Below are positions 23,257 through 29,930 of a stretch of DNA of 29,930 nt, piece after piece. A program made the translations under genes and the position numbers. The notes under the pieces were generated by a model. That model ran no database searches. It was not told the DNA's origin and saw only the letters and a program-made list of their open reading frames with translations. Position 1 is the stretch's first letter; the number at the start of each line of letters is the position of its first letter. The stretch covers positions 1-29,930 of the forward strand of contig CAKTYZ010000025.1 in assembly GCA_934635225.1 (NCBI GenBank), written 5' to 3'. The stretch is from an uncultured Kiritimatiellota bacterium (GTDB lineage Bacteria > Verrucomicrobiota > Kiritimatiellia > RFP12 > UBA1067).

Positions 23257-25799
23257 TGCGCAACAGTCGGCGATGACAAGATTTCATTAACGCCACTGAC
23301 AAGAGCCTTTTCGTCGTCTTTCCAAACAAAGACACCCGAAAGGCCCTCTGGCAACGCCACTGTGCCTGAAACGCGGTCACCGTCAAAGCGCAGGTCCATG
23401 CTCACGACCCCCTTCGGCGACGGTACGCCCGCCTGAATCCAGCGGAGTCCCCCGGGTTGCGGCGCGACGCGCACAGAACGGAAGTCCGCGCCACCTGGTC
23501 GGACACCCGCGACCCCCGTCAGCAGGTGATAGACCGGGTGCGAACCCCAGGCATGGCAGTCGCTACGTGCGTCGCCAGGGCCCTCCAGCGGCGTCTTCAG
23601 GTCCTGCCGGACCATGTCACGCCAGAGACCGAGCCGCTTCAGGAGAATGTCCGTCCGCCCGCCGCGCACGAGCGCACCGAAAAGGTAATGCGAGAACGAG
23701 ACTGTGCAGCGCGCGAGGTCCGGCACCGCGACGAGCCCCTCGAACGCCCGGGCCGCATGCGGCGCGTCCAGCGCATCCGAGAGAAGCGCGAGGCTCTGCG
23801 CGTGTTCAGAGAACGAGTCCCGCGCGAACGTGTCAGCGAGCATCCCGTGCGCCTCGCTCCAAAACGTCCGGAATATCGCCGCCGCAAGATTTTCCGCATG
23901 TCGTTCCCAACGCGCGGCGAGTTCCTCTTCTCCGAGCGCCGTCTCGATCTCCGCCGCATTCCTCAGCGCAAGCAGGAAAAGAAGGTTATGGATGGATGAC
24001 CCCGCACCGCCGGGCTCGCCGCCCGGCGGGACGCCTTGCGGCCACGCGGGCACCCAATCGACGAAATTCCAGCCCGGCAGACCGCGCACGAGGCCGTTCG
24101 CGCCGAGGGTCCCCTCAACGGCGAAGAGCCAGCGGCGCACGGCTGGCATCCGCGCGCGCAGCCATGGCGCGTTGTCGTGCCACCGCGCGTAGTCGCCGAG
24201 CATCATCGCCCAGTAGAGCGAGAATGTCGAGGACTCCTGCAGCCACGTCGTCGGGTAGTTCATCGAGACCGCCCCATTGTCGCGCTGCGAGACCTCGAAG
24301 AGGCGGAACGACTGGCGCATCAGCCGATCGTCGGACGTGAGCGCGTCCGTGACGAGCATCTGGATGCGCGTGTCGCCGCCGTACATCTGCTGCTCGTAGT
24401 ACGGGCAATCGAAGTGCATCTCGTGCGCACACATCTGGAGACCGCGCACGCAGAGCCGCCAAACGTCCGCGACCGTCGGGTCGTCGCACCGGAAGAAAGC
24501 CTCCGGCTCCAGCGGGTAGCGTGTCTCCGTCAGGGATAAGGCGTCAAGCGTCAGCGGCGCGTCCGCCGTCTCGACCTCCAGCTGGCACCAGCGACCGCAC
24601 CGCCACCACGGCACTGTGAACCGTGCGTCTGCGCGTCCGTCGGGGCGGAAGACGTCCGTGATGCCGTAGAAGTACTTGTCCGACCATTTCGCGCGGCTCG
24701 TCGGCCCCTTGCGCTCCTTGCCTTCGACGACGGTGCGCCAGTCAAAGGCGTCGCCCGTGTAGAGGGATTCCGCCCAGCCCCAGGCGACGCGCGCGCCCGC
24801 GCCGCCCGTGACGGCGAGCTCCGGATAGGCGCAAAAGTAGTCGCCAAGGTCCCAGAGGAGGCGCAGCCGCGTGCGCGGCGGCACCGTCAGCGCGTTCCCC
24901 TCGCGCAGGAGCGCGTCCGCGCGCGACATGTCGGGATGTGCGGCGGCGGACGCGCGGTACCAGCCGTTCGAGCAGATGTCGTGCGCGACCGCCGACCAGA
25001 CGCCGTTCGTGTCGAAAGCCAGGCTGTCGGCAGCCACGAAGGCCCCGGGGCGAACGGGGCGCGCGAGCTGCGCGGGGAGTTGCGAGGGGTAGAGGAGCCA
25101 GCCGGGGACGCGCCGCGAGCGCGCGGCGTTCGCGACAACCGGCCCACGCACGACGACCGGACGCTCCCAATGCAGGGGCTCTTCCGCGAGGAGGCCCGTC
25201 CCTACGACCTCGCACTGGGCGCCGACGGGTCCCGTCGGATACTTGTCGCGCGTCATCCGCGTGCCGACGAGACGTCCGACCTTCCACAGGGTCTTTCCCG
25301 TCGTGAGCGCTGCGGCGTATTCGCCCTCGGCCGCAAACGCGAAGCCAAGCCGCCAAGAGAGTTGCGCATTCGGAGCCTGACCGGGGTTGATCTTCCAGAC
25401 GATCGCATCGAAAACATGTCGCCCCGCCGCCGGAAGCGTCTCGTAACTCTGGAAAAACCACATTTTCGGATCTCCCCGATCCGGTCCGCGCGCGACGACC
25501 TCTCCGTCCAAGAGGAGGACAAAACGTTCGTCCGCCGAGACATGAAACCTGAGCGGGGTCTTGCCGTCCGCCTCAAAGTCCTTGCGGAACCGCAGGAAAA
25601 GCCCGCCCGACGGAAGCGACGCATCCGCCGGCGCGAGCCACGCGGCCGAATCAATCGGCGACAACGGCTCGACACCCGTGTTGCCACGCGTAAGCCGCTC
25701 GGGCAAGATGACACGGCGGACATCCGCGCCCGAGGCGGCAAGGGCGGAGAGGACGAAAACCATGATCCCAGCGGATAATTTTCTCGATAACTTTCTCAT
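23253..25799 (-). CDS. Alpha-L-rhamnosidase-like protein, GH78 family, exported
   Basis: GH78 enzymes remove terminal alpha-L-rhamnose from pectin, glycosides or other glycans by inversion. The 848-residue product has a signal peptide (about 1-25, ending AASGA). N-terminal beta modules follow (FLRFRKDFEADGKTPLRFHVSADE at about 68-91, given as a landmark), then a catalytic alpha/alpha barrel (about 440-760). DCPYYEQQMYGGDTR (464-478) corresponds to the family motif DCPxRxExxGWxGD, with Glu469 as the probable general acid. SDCHAWGSHPVYHLL (about 747-761) is a usual late-barrel motif, followed by a C-terminal beta domain. The start has no ribosome binding site but a -10 box 8 bases upstream. Much of the gene is above 70% G+C, while the last 150 bases fall to about 43% by hand count of sampled lines. 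Confidence 0.82.
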   Translation of the reverse strand: MRKLSRKLSAGIMVFVLSALAASGADVRRVILPERLTRGNTGVEPLSPIDSAAWLAPADASLPSGGLFLRFRKDFEADGKTPLRFHVSADERFVLLLDGEVVARGPDRGDPKMWFFQSYETLPAAGRHVFDAIVWKINPGQAPNAQLSWRLGFAFAAEGEYAAALTTGKTLWKVGRLVGTRMTRDKYPTGPVGAQCEVVGTGLLAEEPLHWERPVVVRGPVVANAARSRRVPGWLLYPSQLPAQLARPVRPGAFVAADSLAFDTNGVWSAVAHDICSNGWYRASAAAHPDMSRADALLREGNALTVPPRTRLRLLWDLGDYFCAYPELAVTGGAGARVAWGWAESLYTGDAFDWRTVVEGKERKGPTSRAKWSDKYFYGITDVFRPDGRADARFTVPWWRCGRWCQLEVETADAPLTLDALSLTETRYPLEPEAFFRCDDPTVADVWRLCVRGLQMCAHEMHFDCPYYEQQMYGGDTRIQMLVTDALTSDDRLMRQSFRLFEVSQRDNGAVSMNYPTTWLQESSTFSLYWAMMLGDYARWHDNAPWLRARMPAVRRWLFAVEGTLGANGLVRGLPGWNFVDWVPAWPQGVPPGGEPGGAGSSIHNLLFLLALRNAAEIETALGEEELAARWERHAENLAAAIFRTFWSEAHGMLADTFARDSFSEHAQSLALLSDALDAPHAARAFEGLVAVPDLARCTVSFSHYLFGALVRGGRTDILLKRLGLWRDMVRQDLKTPLEGPGDARSDCHAWGSHPVYHLLTGVAGVRPGGADFRSVRVAPQPGGLRWIQAGVPSPKGVVSMDLRFDGDRVSGTVALPEGLSGVFVWKDDEKALVSGVNEILSSPTVAH

Positions 25800-25807
25800 G
25801 ATTTCAA

Positions 25808-25816
25808 ATTATACCA
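25808..25816 (-). promoter_or_regulatory. Extended -10 element for the GH78 gene, predicts a leaderless mRNA
   Basis: On the minus strand this reads TGGTATAAT, a perfect TATAAT with TGn in front. Eight bases separate it from the ATG at 25799 and no Shine-Dalgarno sequence lies between them. A weak three-of-six -35 (CTGTCT) sits 17 bases upstream. The 22-bp repeat array lies about 155 bases further upstream. Confidence 0.6.
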
Positions 25817-25968
25817 TAAACAACGGAAACAGACAGTAGGATGAAGAAGCCCCCCCCCCAGCAAGTCACCCTCTTGCCACGGATCTGCCTTCTGGGACTT
25901 GTCACAGCACGCGGCATCAAGGCCGACACCTCCCGCCCTCGACCGTACCGTGCCAAGGAGACGGCAGA
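25817..25968. other. Non-coding spacer with a 10-base C tract
   Basis: This spacer lies between the GH78 promoter and the repeat array. I see no gene or RNA structure in it beyond a run of ten C residues at 25850-25859 (G on the transcribed strand). Short open frames across it are compositionally unlike the real genes and run into the repeats. The tract could vary in length through slippage or be miscounted in assembly. Confidence 0.5.
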
Positions 25969-26080
25969 ACGTCTCAACGGAGAGGTCCAAATGTCTCAAC
26001 GGAGACGCGGCGTTCTCTCCGTTGAGTCTTCGCGTTCTCTCCGTTGAGAGATCTCGTTCTCTCCGTTGAGACGTCCCGAG
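25969..26080. repeat. Five-copy 22-bp-period array of near-palindromic 12-mers with an orientation switch
   Basis: The 12-mer TCTCAACGGAGA occurs at 25972 and 25994. Its reverse complement TCTCCGTTGAGA occurs at 26016 (last base changed), 26038 and 26060. All five starts are exactly 22 bases apart. TCTC and GAGA are themselves complementary, so each unit is a near-palindrome around AACG/CGTT. On the minus strand the three inverted copies share the longer core CTCAACGGAGAGAACG followed by six variable bases. The outer ends form a perfect 16-base inverted repeat (25969-25984 with 26059-26074). There is no U tract for a standard terminator. It lies 20 bases past the beta-helix gene stop and about 155 bases upstream of the GH78 promoter. 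Operator array, cruciform or dispersed repeat element are all possible. Confidence 0.85.
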
Positions 26081-26099
26081 TTCGGAGAAAGTCGAAGGC

Positions 26100-28124
26100 T
26101 CAGAGGTCCTTGGCATCAAGAAGGAGATCCGATTGGACGACCGCATCGTCTCCGACATTGTCGTCAACATAAGGCGTGCCGACATCCACAAACCGATTGC
26201 CTTCAATCGTCAGGCCACGAATCGGCGCCGTGAGGAACTTGCCGCCGACTCCCCGAATGCACCGTCCTTCAATGCCGACAAGACAGTGCCGAAACGTACA
26301 GTTCCGAATCCAGACGTTGTATGGTGCGGGTCCCTCGAGATTGGCCAGTGAGGAAAGCGAGATGCCGCGATTCATGTATTCGTACGTCACGTCCTCAAAA
26401 AGCGCGTTCGGACATGCGCAGACCGCTCCTGACCCGCGCAATGACGAGAAGCGCGTCCTGTACACGACATGCCCGACGCCAAACATGTACGGTCGGTAGA
26501 GCCCGTCCGCTTCACGTGATCCGTCAATCTTGCCATTGGCAACCGCCTGAAGAAACCGCTCCTCGCCCGTCGGCTGCGGCTTTGCGATGGATTCGATCGT
26601 GCGGATTCCGGAAGGCAAGACGTCCTCAAACTGCATATCGTGCGGCACGCCGCGCGGCGACAAGGCCCCGCCCGCCCGCTTGACGCGGCCAAGATAAAGG
26701 AACTGGCCCGTCTGCGCACTCATGATCTGCATCGGGTCGCCGACATTGTAGCCACATGGCAGCCAAGCGGAAACCGCCGTATCGCCGTTCTCGATCCGCT
26801 GAATACGCCGCCCAAGCGAATAGCAGTTTCCTCCATCGTCGTTCAGATGGTCAAACGAACTTTCGCCGATGAACGTGCCGCGGTGGTTCATGATGGCGTC
26901 TGCGCCCGAGGCTGCGAGCAACCCCGGAAACGGAAAGACCCTTACACGCCAAGCCGACGAATAGGCCGCTTCCGAGCAAAAGCCGACGGCGCTGCCGCGC
27001 CCGTTCCGAATCCAGACATTAACGACATTGCACAGGTAGGCTCCGCGCGCTGTCTCGACATTCGCGCAAAAGCCCTTCCGCAAGGGAATGACAATCTGCC
27101 AGCCCGGCTCCAGCCGCGTGCGCGGGCGCTTGTAGTTGTAATGGTCCCTGATGAAGGCGACATTGAACCGTCCGTCTCCAAGGTCTTCCGCGCGGCGGTC
27201 GTAGAACATCGACAGCCAGCTGTCAACCACCTCGTTTCCCTTCGCGTCAAAAATGCCGAGGCAGAACTGGAACCGGTCGCCCCGCAAGAAACGAGGATCG
27301 TCCGGGCGCATCGTTCCTGGGTGACGTCGGACGATCGCGCGCCCGTCCGCCTTGTCAAACGACTCGACGACCCCCTGAAAGAACGGCGTCTCGGTCGAAG
27401 CAACCTCCAGGTCCGCAACCGTGACGTTTGCACCGCCCCAGACGAGCACGCCACCGCATTCCGCGTTATCGAACCGAAGACGCGTCCTCTCTGGAGAGAC
27501 TCCGCGCAAGACAACGTTCGTGAGATTCCGAAGCTCGACATGAAAGCGTTCTTCCGTTGCCTTGAAATGGAACTCCCCTTCGGGCACCTCGATGACGACT
27601 GGTGCGCCGGCGCTCGTCGCAGCTTCCGCAACCGCCGCGTCGAACGCCGGGATGTTATCCGACTTCCCATCGCCCTTTGCGCCATAGTCCGCAACGCGAA
27701 TCACCTTCGGACGGGCGCCAGGCGCCAACGGATAGGCCTTCCAGTAGCGAAGCTCGTCGTCAAAGAGGTCGCAGAAGCGACGCAGGTCCTCCGTACAGAG
27801 AAACGCGAAGGCAAGACCATCCGTGTTCCTGCGCGCAAGCTCCCTTTCCGCGAAACCGAACAGGCGACCAGCAATTTCCATCCGCTTCTCGGTGCGGACA
27901 TACTGAAACGCATTCGTCGGAATCTCAGCCTTGACGCGTCTCCACTGCGCGCCCATTCGCGCCTTGAGCGTGGCAAGCCGCGTAGGCGTCTCCCGCCAGA
28001 TCTCCGTACGCAAGGCGGGAGAAAGCGCCGTCTCGCTGTAGACGGGCAACGAAGGCTTGAATGCGGCGAAAGATGCGGGCGCAAGTTCCGCCAACAAAAG
28101 CATTAAGCAGATCAAACGTCTCAT
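26100..28124 (-). CDS. Exported right-handed beta-helix protein (pectate lyase 3 / GH28-like)
   Basis: The 674-residue product starts at the ATG at 28124, with GGGGAGG six bases upstream; the frame is open to 28157, but that would overlap the LamG gene. A signal peptide covers about 1-20 (LICLMLLLAELAPASFA). About 100 helical residues follow, then VIRVADYGAKGDGKSDNIPAF (about 141-160), the hallmark start of pectate-lyase-3/GH28-type beta-helices. Successive beta-strand turns follow (VVLRGVSPERTRLRFDNA, NVWIRNGRGSAVGF, NVWIRNCTFRHCLVGIEG, GLTIEGNRFVDVG). Such proteins cut or bind uronic-acid polysaccharides. I cannot assign the catalytic residues, so lyase, hydrolase or structural roles remain open. 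It follows the LamG gene by 14 bases, probably one operon, and precedes the repeat array. Confidence 0.75.
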   Translation of the reverse strand: MRRLICLMLLLAELAPASFAAFKPSLPVYSETALSPALRTEIWRETPTRLATLKARMGAQWRRVKAEIPTNAFQYVRTEKRMEIAGRLFGFAERELARRNTDGLAFAFLCTEDLRRFCDLFDDELRYWKAYPLAPGARPKVIRVADYGAKGDGKSDNIPAFDAAVAEAATSAGAPVVIEVPEGEFHFKATEERFHVELRNLTNVVLRGVSPERTRLRFDNAECGGVLVWGGANVTVADLEVASTETPFFQGVVESFDKADGRAIVRRHPGTMRPDDPRFLRGDRFQFCLGIFDAKGNEVVDSWLSMFYDRRAEDLGDGRFNVAFIRDHYNYKRPRTRLEPGWQIVIPLRKGFCANVETARGAYLCNVVNVWIRNGRGSAVGFCSEAAYSSAWRVRVFPFPGLLAASGADAIMNHRGTFIGESSFDHLNDDGGNCYSLGRRIQRIENGDTAVSAWLPCGYNVGDPMQIMSAQTGQFLYLGRVKRAGGALSPRGVPHDMQFEDVLPSGIRTIESIAKPQPTGEERFLQAVANGKIDGSREADGLYRPYMFGVGHVVYRTRFSSLRGSGAVCACPNALFEDVTYEYMNRGISLSSLANLEGPAPYNVWIRNCTFRHCLVGIEGRCIRGVGGKFLTAPIRGLTIEGNRFVDVGTPYVDDNVGDDAVVQSDLLLDAKDL

Positions 28125-28138
28125 CAGAGGCCTCCCCT

Positions 28139-29881
28139 TTAACGGACAATCAGGCAAAGCCCCTTTGACCGTTTGTTGACGCGCATCTGGATGTAATCAA
28201 AACTGAAGAAGCCTTCTGCTGCATTCGGATCACCTTCATTGACGAAGTAAAGTTCGTTCTCACCGGCCTTCAGCAGACTTCGCGACACGCGGAACGCGCG
28301 TGACTGCCAGCCGCCTGAAGTCCTTTCCTCCGAATAGGCCCGAACGCCGTTAACATACGCCACGAACCTGACATTCTCGCGCGCTTTCTCGAAAATACTC
28401 TTGAACCGGACCTCATACGCATGAAACCCCGCCACGGCCTCCGCGACATCGAATCTCAACCGCATCCCGTATCCGGCCGTCGCACGATTCCTGAAATGGC
28501 TGAAGTCCCCGTCCGGGACATAATAGTCTTCAGGCGTCGTCGCCATGTTTCCGTTTTCCCATTGGTTGTTTGAGATCGTCCCCTCCTGCCAAGATCCGCC
28601 GACCGCCAGTGCGTCCGTCCGCAAAGGACGCGTTCCCGCATCCACACGCGTCAATGTTAATGTCGTGACCGCGTCGGCGACAAAATGCGTTCCCGGAATG
28701 GCGAACACTGTCCATCGTCCCGGGCCGACGGCCTGCTCGTCCACTACCGTGCCATTGACCTGCAGCTCCAGCTTGCCCGAAGCCGAATCGGATGCACCAC
28801 GCCATCGCAGCAACTGCGGAAGCCCGTCAAAACGCGCCGGGACGACGAACGCGAGGCTCTTGGAAGCACCTGCCGCGATGTTTCCGCCAAAAGAACCCCA
28901 CCCGGCATCTGCATCCAACGCCAATTCCGCGACATTCCCTTCGCCCTCGAATTCGACAGACGAACCGTCTGCAACGCCTGCACGAACCAAGTCTTCATTT
29001 GGCCACGCGAGAACGCGCTTGACCTCATCCGCTGACAAGGCCCTGTTCCAGACAACGAACTGGTTGACCTGTCCGCGAAAGGCACCGAACGAAAGCGCCG
29101 AATCAACATAATATCCCCACACGGTCCGTTCTGTCTCATTGCCAAGAACAAAGTCCTTGGTCGGGCAGGGACGCGAAAGGCCGTCTGTGCAGGAGAGGGC
29201 CTTGGTGACGAGGCCGCCGTCTTCCTGCATGACCGTGAGATCGATCGCGCCCCCGTCTTTGAAGACGAAGACGACATCCGTCCATTTGTTCGACTCAATC
29301 TGTACGACATTCGCGCTGACCCCGCTCAAGAAGGGCGTATTGCCGATGTAACAGACAAACTTGCCTTCCTTTGAGACGCCCCATCTGAAGCCATGGCCTT
29401 CCGATGAAGCGCCGTCGCTCGCCGCATTGAGAATCCATTGCTGATTCGCCTTGGGGGAGATAAAGTCACCCGCCCACTTGAACCTTATGTGAAATGACCA
29501 GCTGTTCGACAAGATCCTGTCCGCAATATCCGACAGAACAATCGTATTCGGCATTGAGCCATTGTTCGCCGTACGAACTGACTGCCGGAAGCAATAGCTT
29601 TTTGCCGCAGGGATCACGCGTCTCGTATAAGGGATCGCCACGACATCATTCGTCCAGACAAAATCACCCGATGCGCCAGCAACAGTTCCGTCCAGCCAAC
29701 CCGAGGGGCGGATCGCATCCGAGGCCTTGGGCTTGAGCGCGTCCACAATTTCAGAAGGCTGAATGATGCCATCGGCATTGACATCACTGTCAGCACGCAA
29801 CCAGACAACGGCTTTCTCGTGAATGTCATCACCCGCGAACGCGAGACACGGCAGGGCTAAGGACGCCACGCAAAGAAGGAG
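28139..29881 (-). CDS. LamG/concanavalin-like exported protein, 5' end missing
   Basis: The frame is open into the G run at the window edge. The first real residues read LLLCVASLALPCLAFAG, the hydrophobic core and cleavage site of a signal peptide, so the basic N-terminus and start codon are lost; the GTG at 29869 is inside the signal peptide and is unlikely to be the true start. Just after cleavage, DVNADGIIQPSE fits a single EF-hand calcium loop, as in dockerin-like segments. A LamG-like beta-sandwich follows (SWSFHIRFKWAG to GAFRGQVNQFVVWNRALSADEV), then two further beta modules (about 300-430 and 460-570) resembling sugar-binding domains. No catalytic motif is recognised. A role in binding or displaying enzymes on glycan is an inference. 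It heads an operon with the beta-helix gene. Confidence 0.65.
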   Translation of the reverse strand, partial: LLLCVASLALPCLAFAGDDIHEKAVVWLRADSDVNADGIIQPSEIVDALKPKASDAIRPSGWLDGTVAGASGDFVWTNDVVAIPYTRRVIPAAKSYCFRQSVRTANNGSMPNTIVLSDIADRILSNSWSFHIRFKWAGDFISPKANQQWILNAASDGASSEGHGFRWGVSKEGKFVCYIGNTPFLSGVSANVVQIESNKWTDVVFVFKDGGAIDLTVMQEDGGLVTKALSCTDGLSRPCPTKDFVLGNETERTVWGYYVDSALSFGAFRGQVNQFVVWNRALSADEVKRVLAWPNEDLVRAGVADGSSVEFEGEGNVAELALDADAGWGSFGGNIAAGASKSLAFVVPARFDGLPQLLRWRGASDSASGKLELQVNGTVVDEQAVGPGRWTVFAIPGTHFVADAVTTLTLTRVDAGTRPLRTDALAVGGSWQEGTISNNQWENGNMATTPEDYYVPDGDFSHFRNRATAGYGMRLRFDVAEAVAGFHAYEVRFKSIFEKARENVRFVAYVNGVRAYSEERTSGGWQSRAFRVSRSLLKAGENELYFVNEGDPNAAEGFFSFDYIQMRVNKRSKGLCLIVR

Positions 29882-29882
29882 T

Positions 29883-29930
<48 letters not shown>

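Noticed and set aside
25841..26047. Small plus-strand frame starting MKKPPPQQ between the GH78 and beta-helix genes
   Set aside because: It crosses the C tract and runs into the 22-bp repeats, has no ribosome binding site and no recognisable protein features.
25969..26080. CRISPR array
   Set aside because: Repeat cores are 12-16 bases with spacers of only 6-10 bases, orientation flips within the array, and no cas genes are nearby.
25969..26080. Rho-independent terminator of the beta-helix gene
   Set aside because: The outer inverted repeat is strong but encloses about 74 bases, and no T tract follows in the direction of transcription.

Overview
The window is chromosomal DNA of a bacterium of roughly 52-57% G+C in its housekeeping genes. 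The organism is most likely a member of the PVC group, Kiritimatiellota- or Lentisphaerota-like. This placement is an inference from content: a type III glutamine synthetase, an XylR-type regulator (sugar-binding fold plus AraC helix-turn-helix), a DUF5107 protein, secreted FAD_oxidored and GH78/GH36-type proteins, and a LamG-type exported protein. No rRNA gene is present to confirm it. I see no tRNA, CRISPR, phage or insertion sequence.

Layout. Nearly everything is on the minus strand; the exception is the regulator at 591-1721. From left to right: the 5' part of a DUF5107 protein (1-431) diverges from the regulator. Next comes a probable operon read leftwards from about 10.4 kb: ruvA, a three-domain shikimate-pathway fusion (chorismate synthase + dehydroquinate dehydratase + shikimate dehydrogenase), mrp, type III glutamine synthetase, alkaline phosphatase, YibE/F and DUF192. 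Upstream of that lie a RhaT-type transporter, valS, a small lipoprotein and a P-loop ATPase. A 3.7 kb gene (15635-19312) joins a GH36-like glycosidase, a lectin-like module and an FAD-dependent oxidoreductase in one exported protein. It sits directly downstream of nusA-infB. The right end holds a GH78-type alpha-L-rhamnosidase, a beta-helix (pectate-lyase/GH28-like) protein and a LamG protein cut off by the window end.

How the genes fit together. The exported GH78, GH36-FAD, beta-helix and LamG proteins plus a RhaT-type symporter suggest use of rhamnose- and galactose-containing plant or mucus polysaccharide. These genes are scattered among housekeeping genes rather than gathered in one locus. 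The leftward operon mixes repair, aromatic amino acid synthesis, nitrogen and phosphorus genes without an obvious common theme.

Most notable points: (1) the glycosidase/FAD-oxidoreductase fusion; (2) the AroC-AroD-AroE trifunctional fusion; (3) an array of five near-palindromic 12-mers spaced exactly 22 bp apart, whose orientation flips after the second copy, just upstream of the rhamnosidase gene; (4) three genes whose extended -10 boxes lie 7-8 bases from the start codon with no ribosome binding site, which predicts leaderless mRNAs; (5) a 48-base G run at the right edge that looks like a sequencing or assembly artefact.
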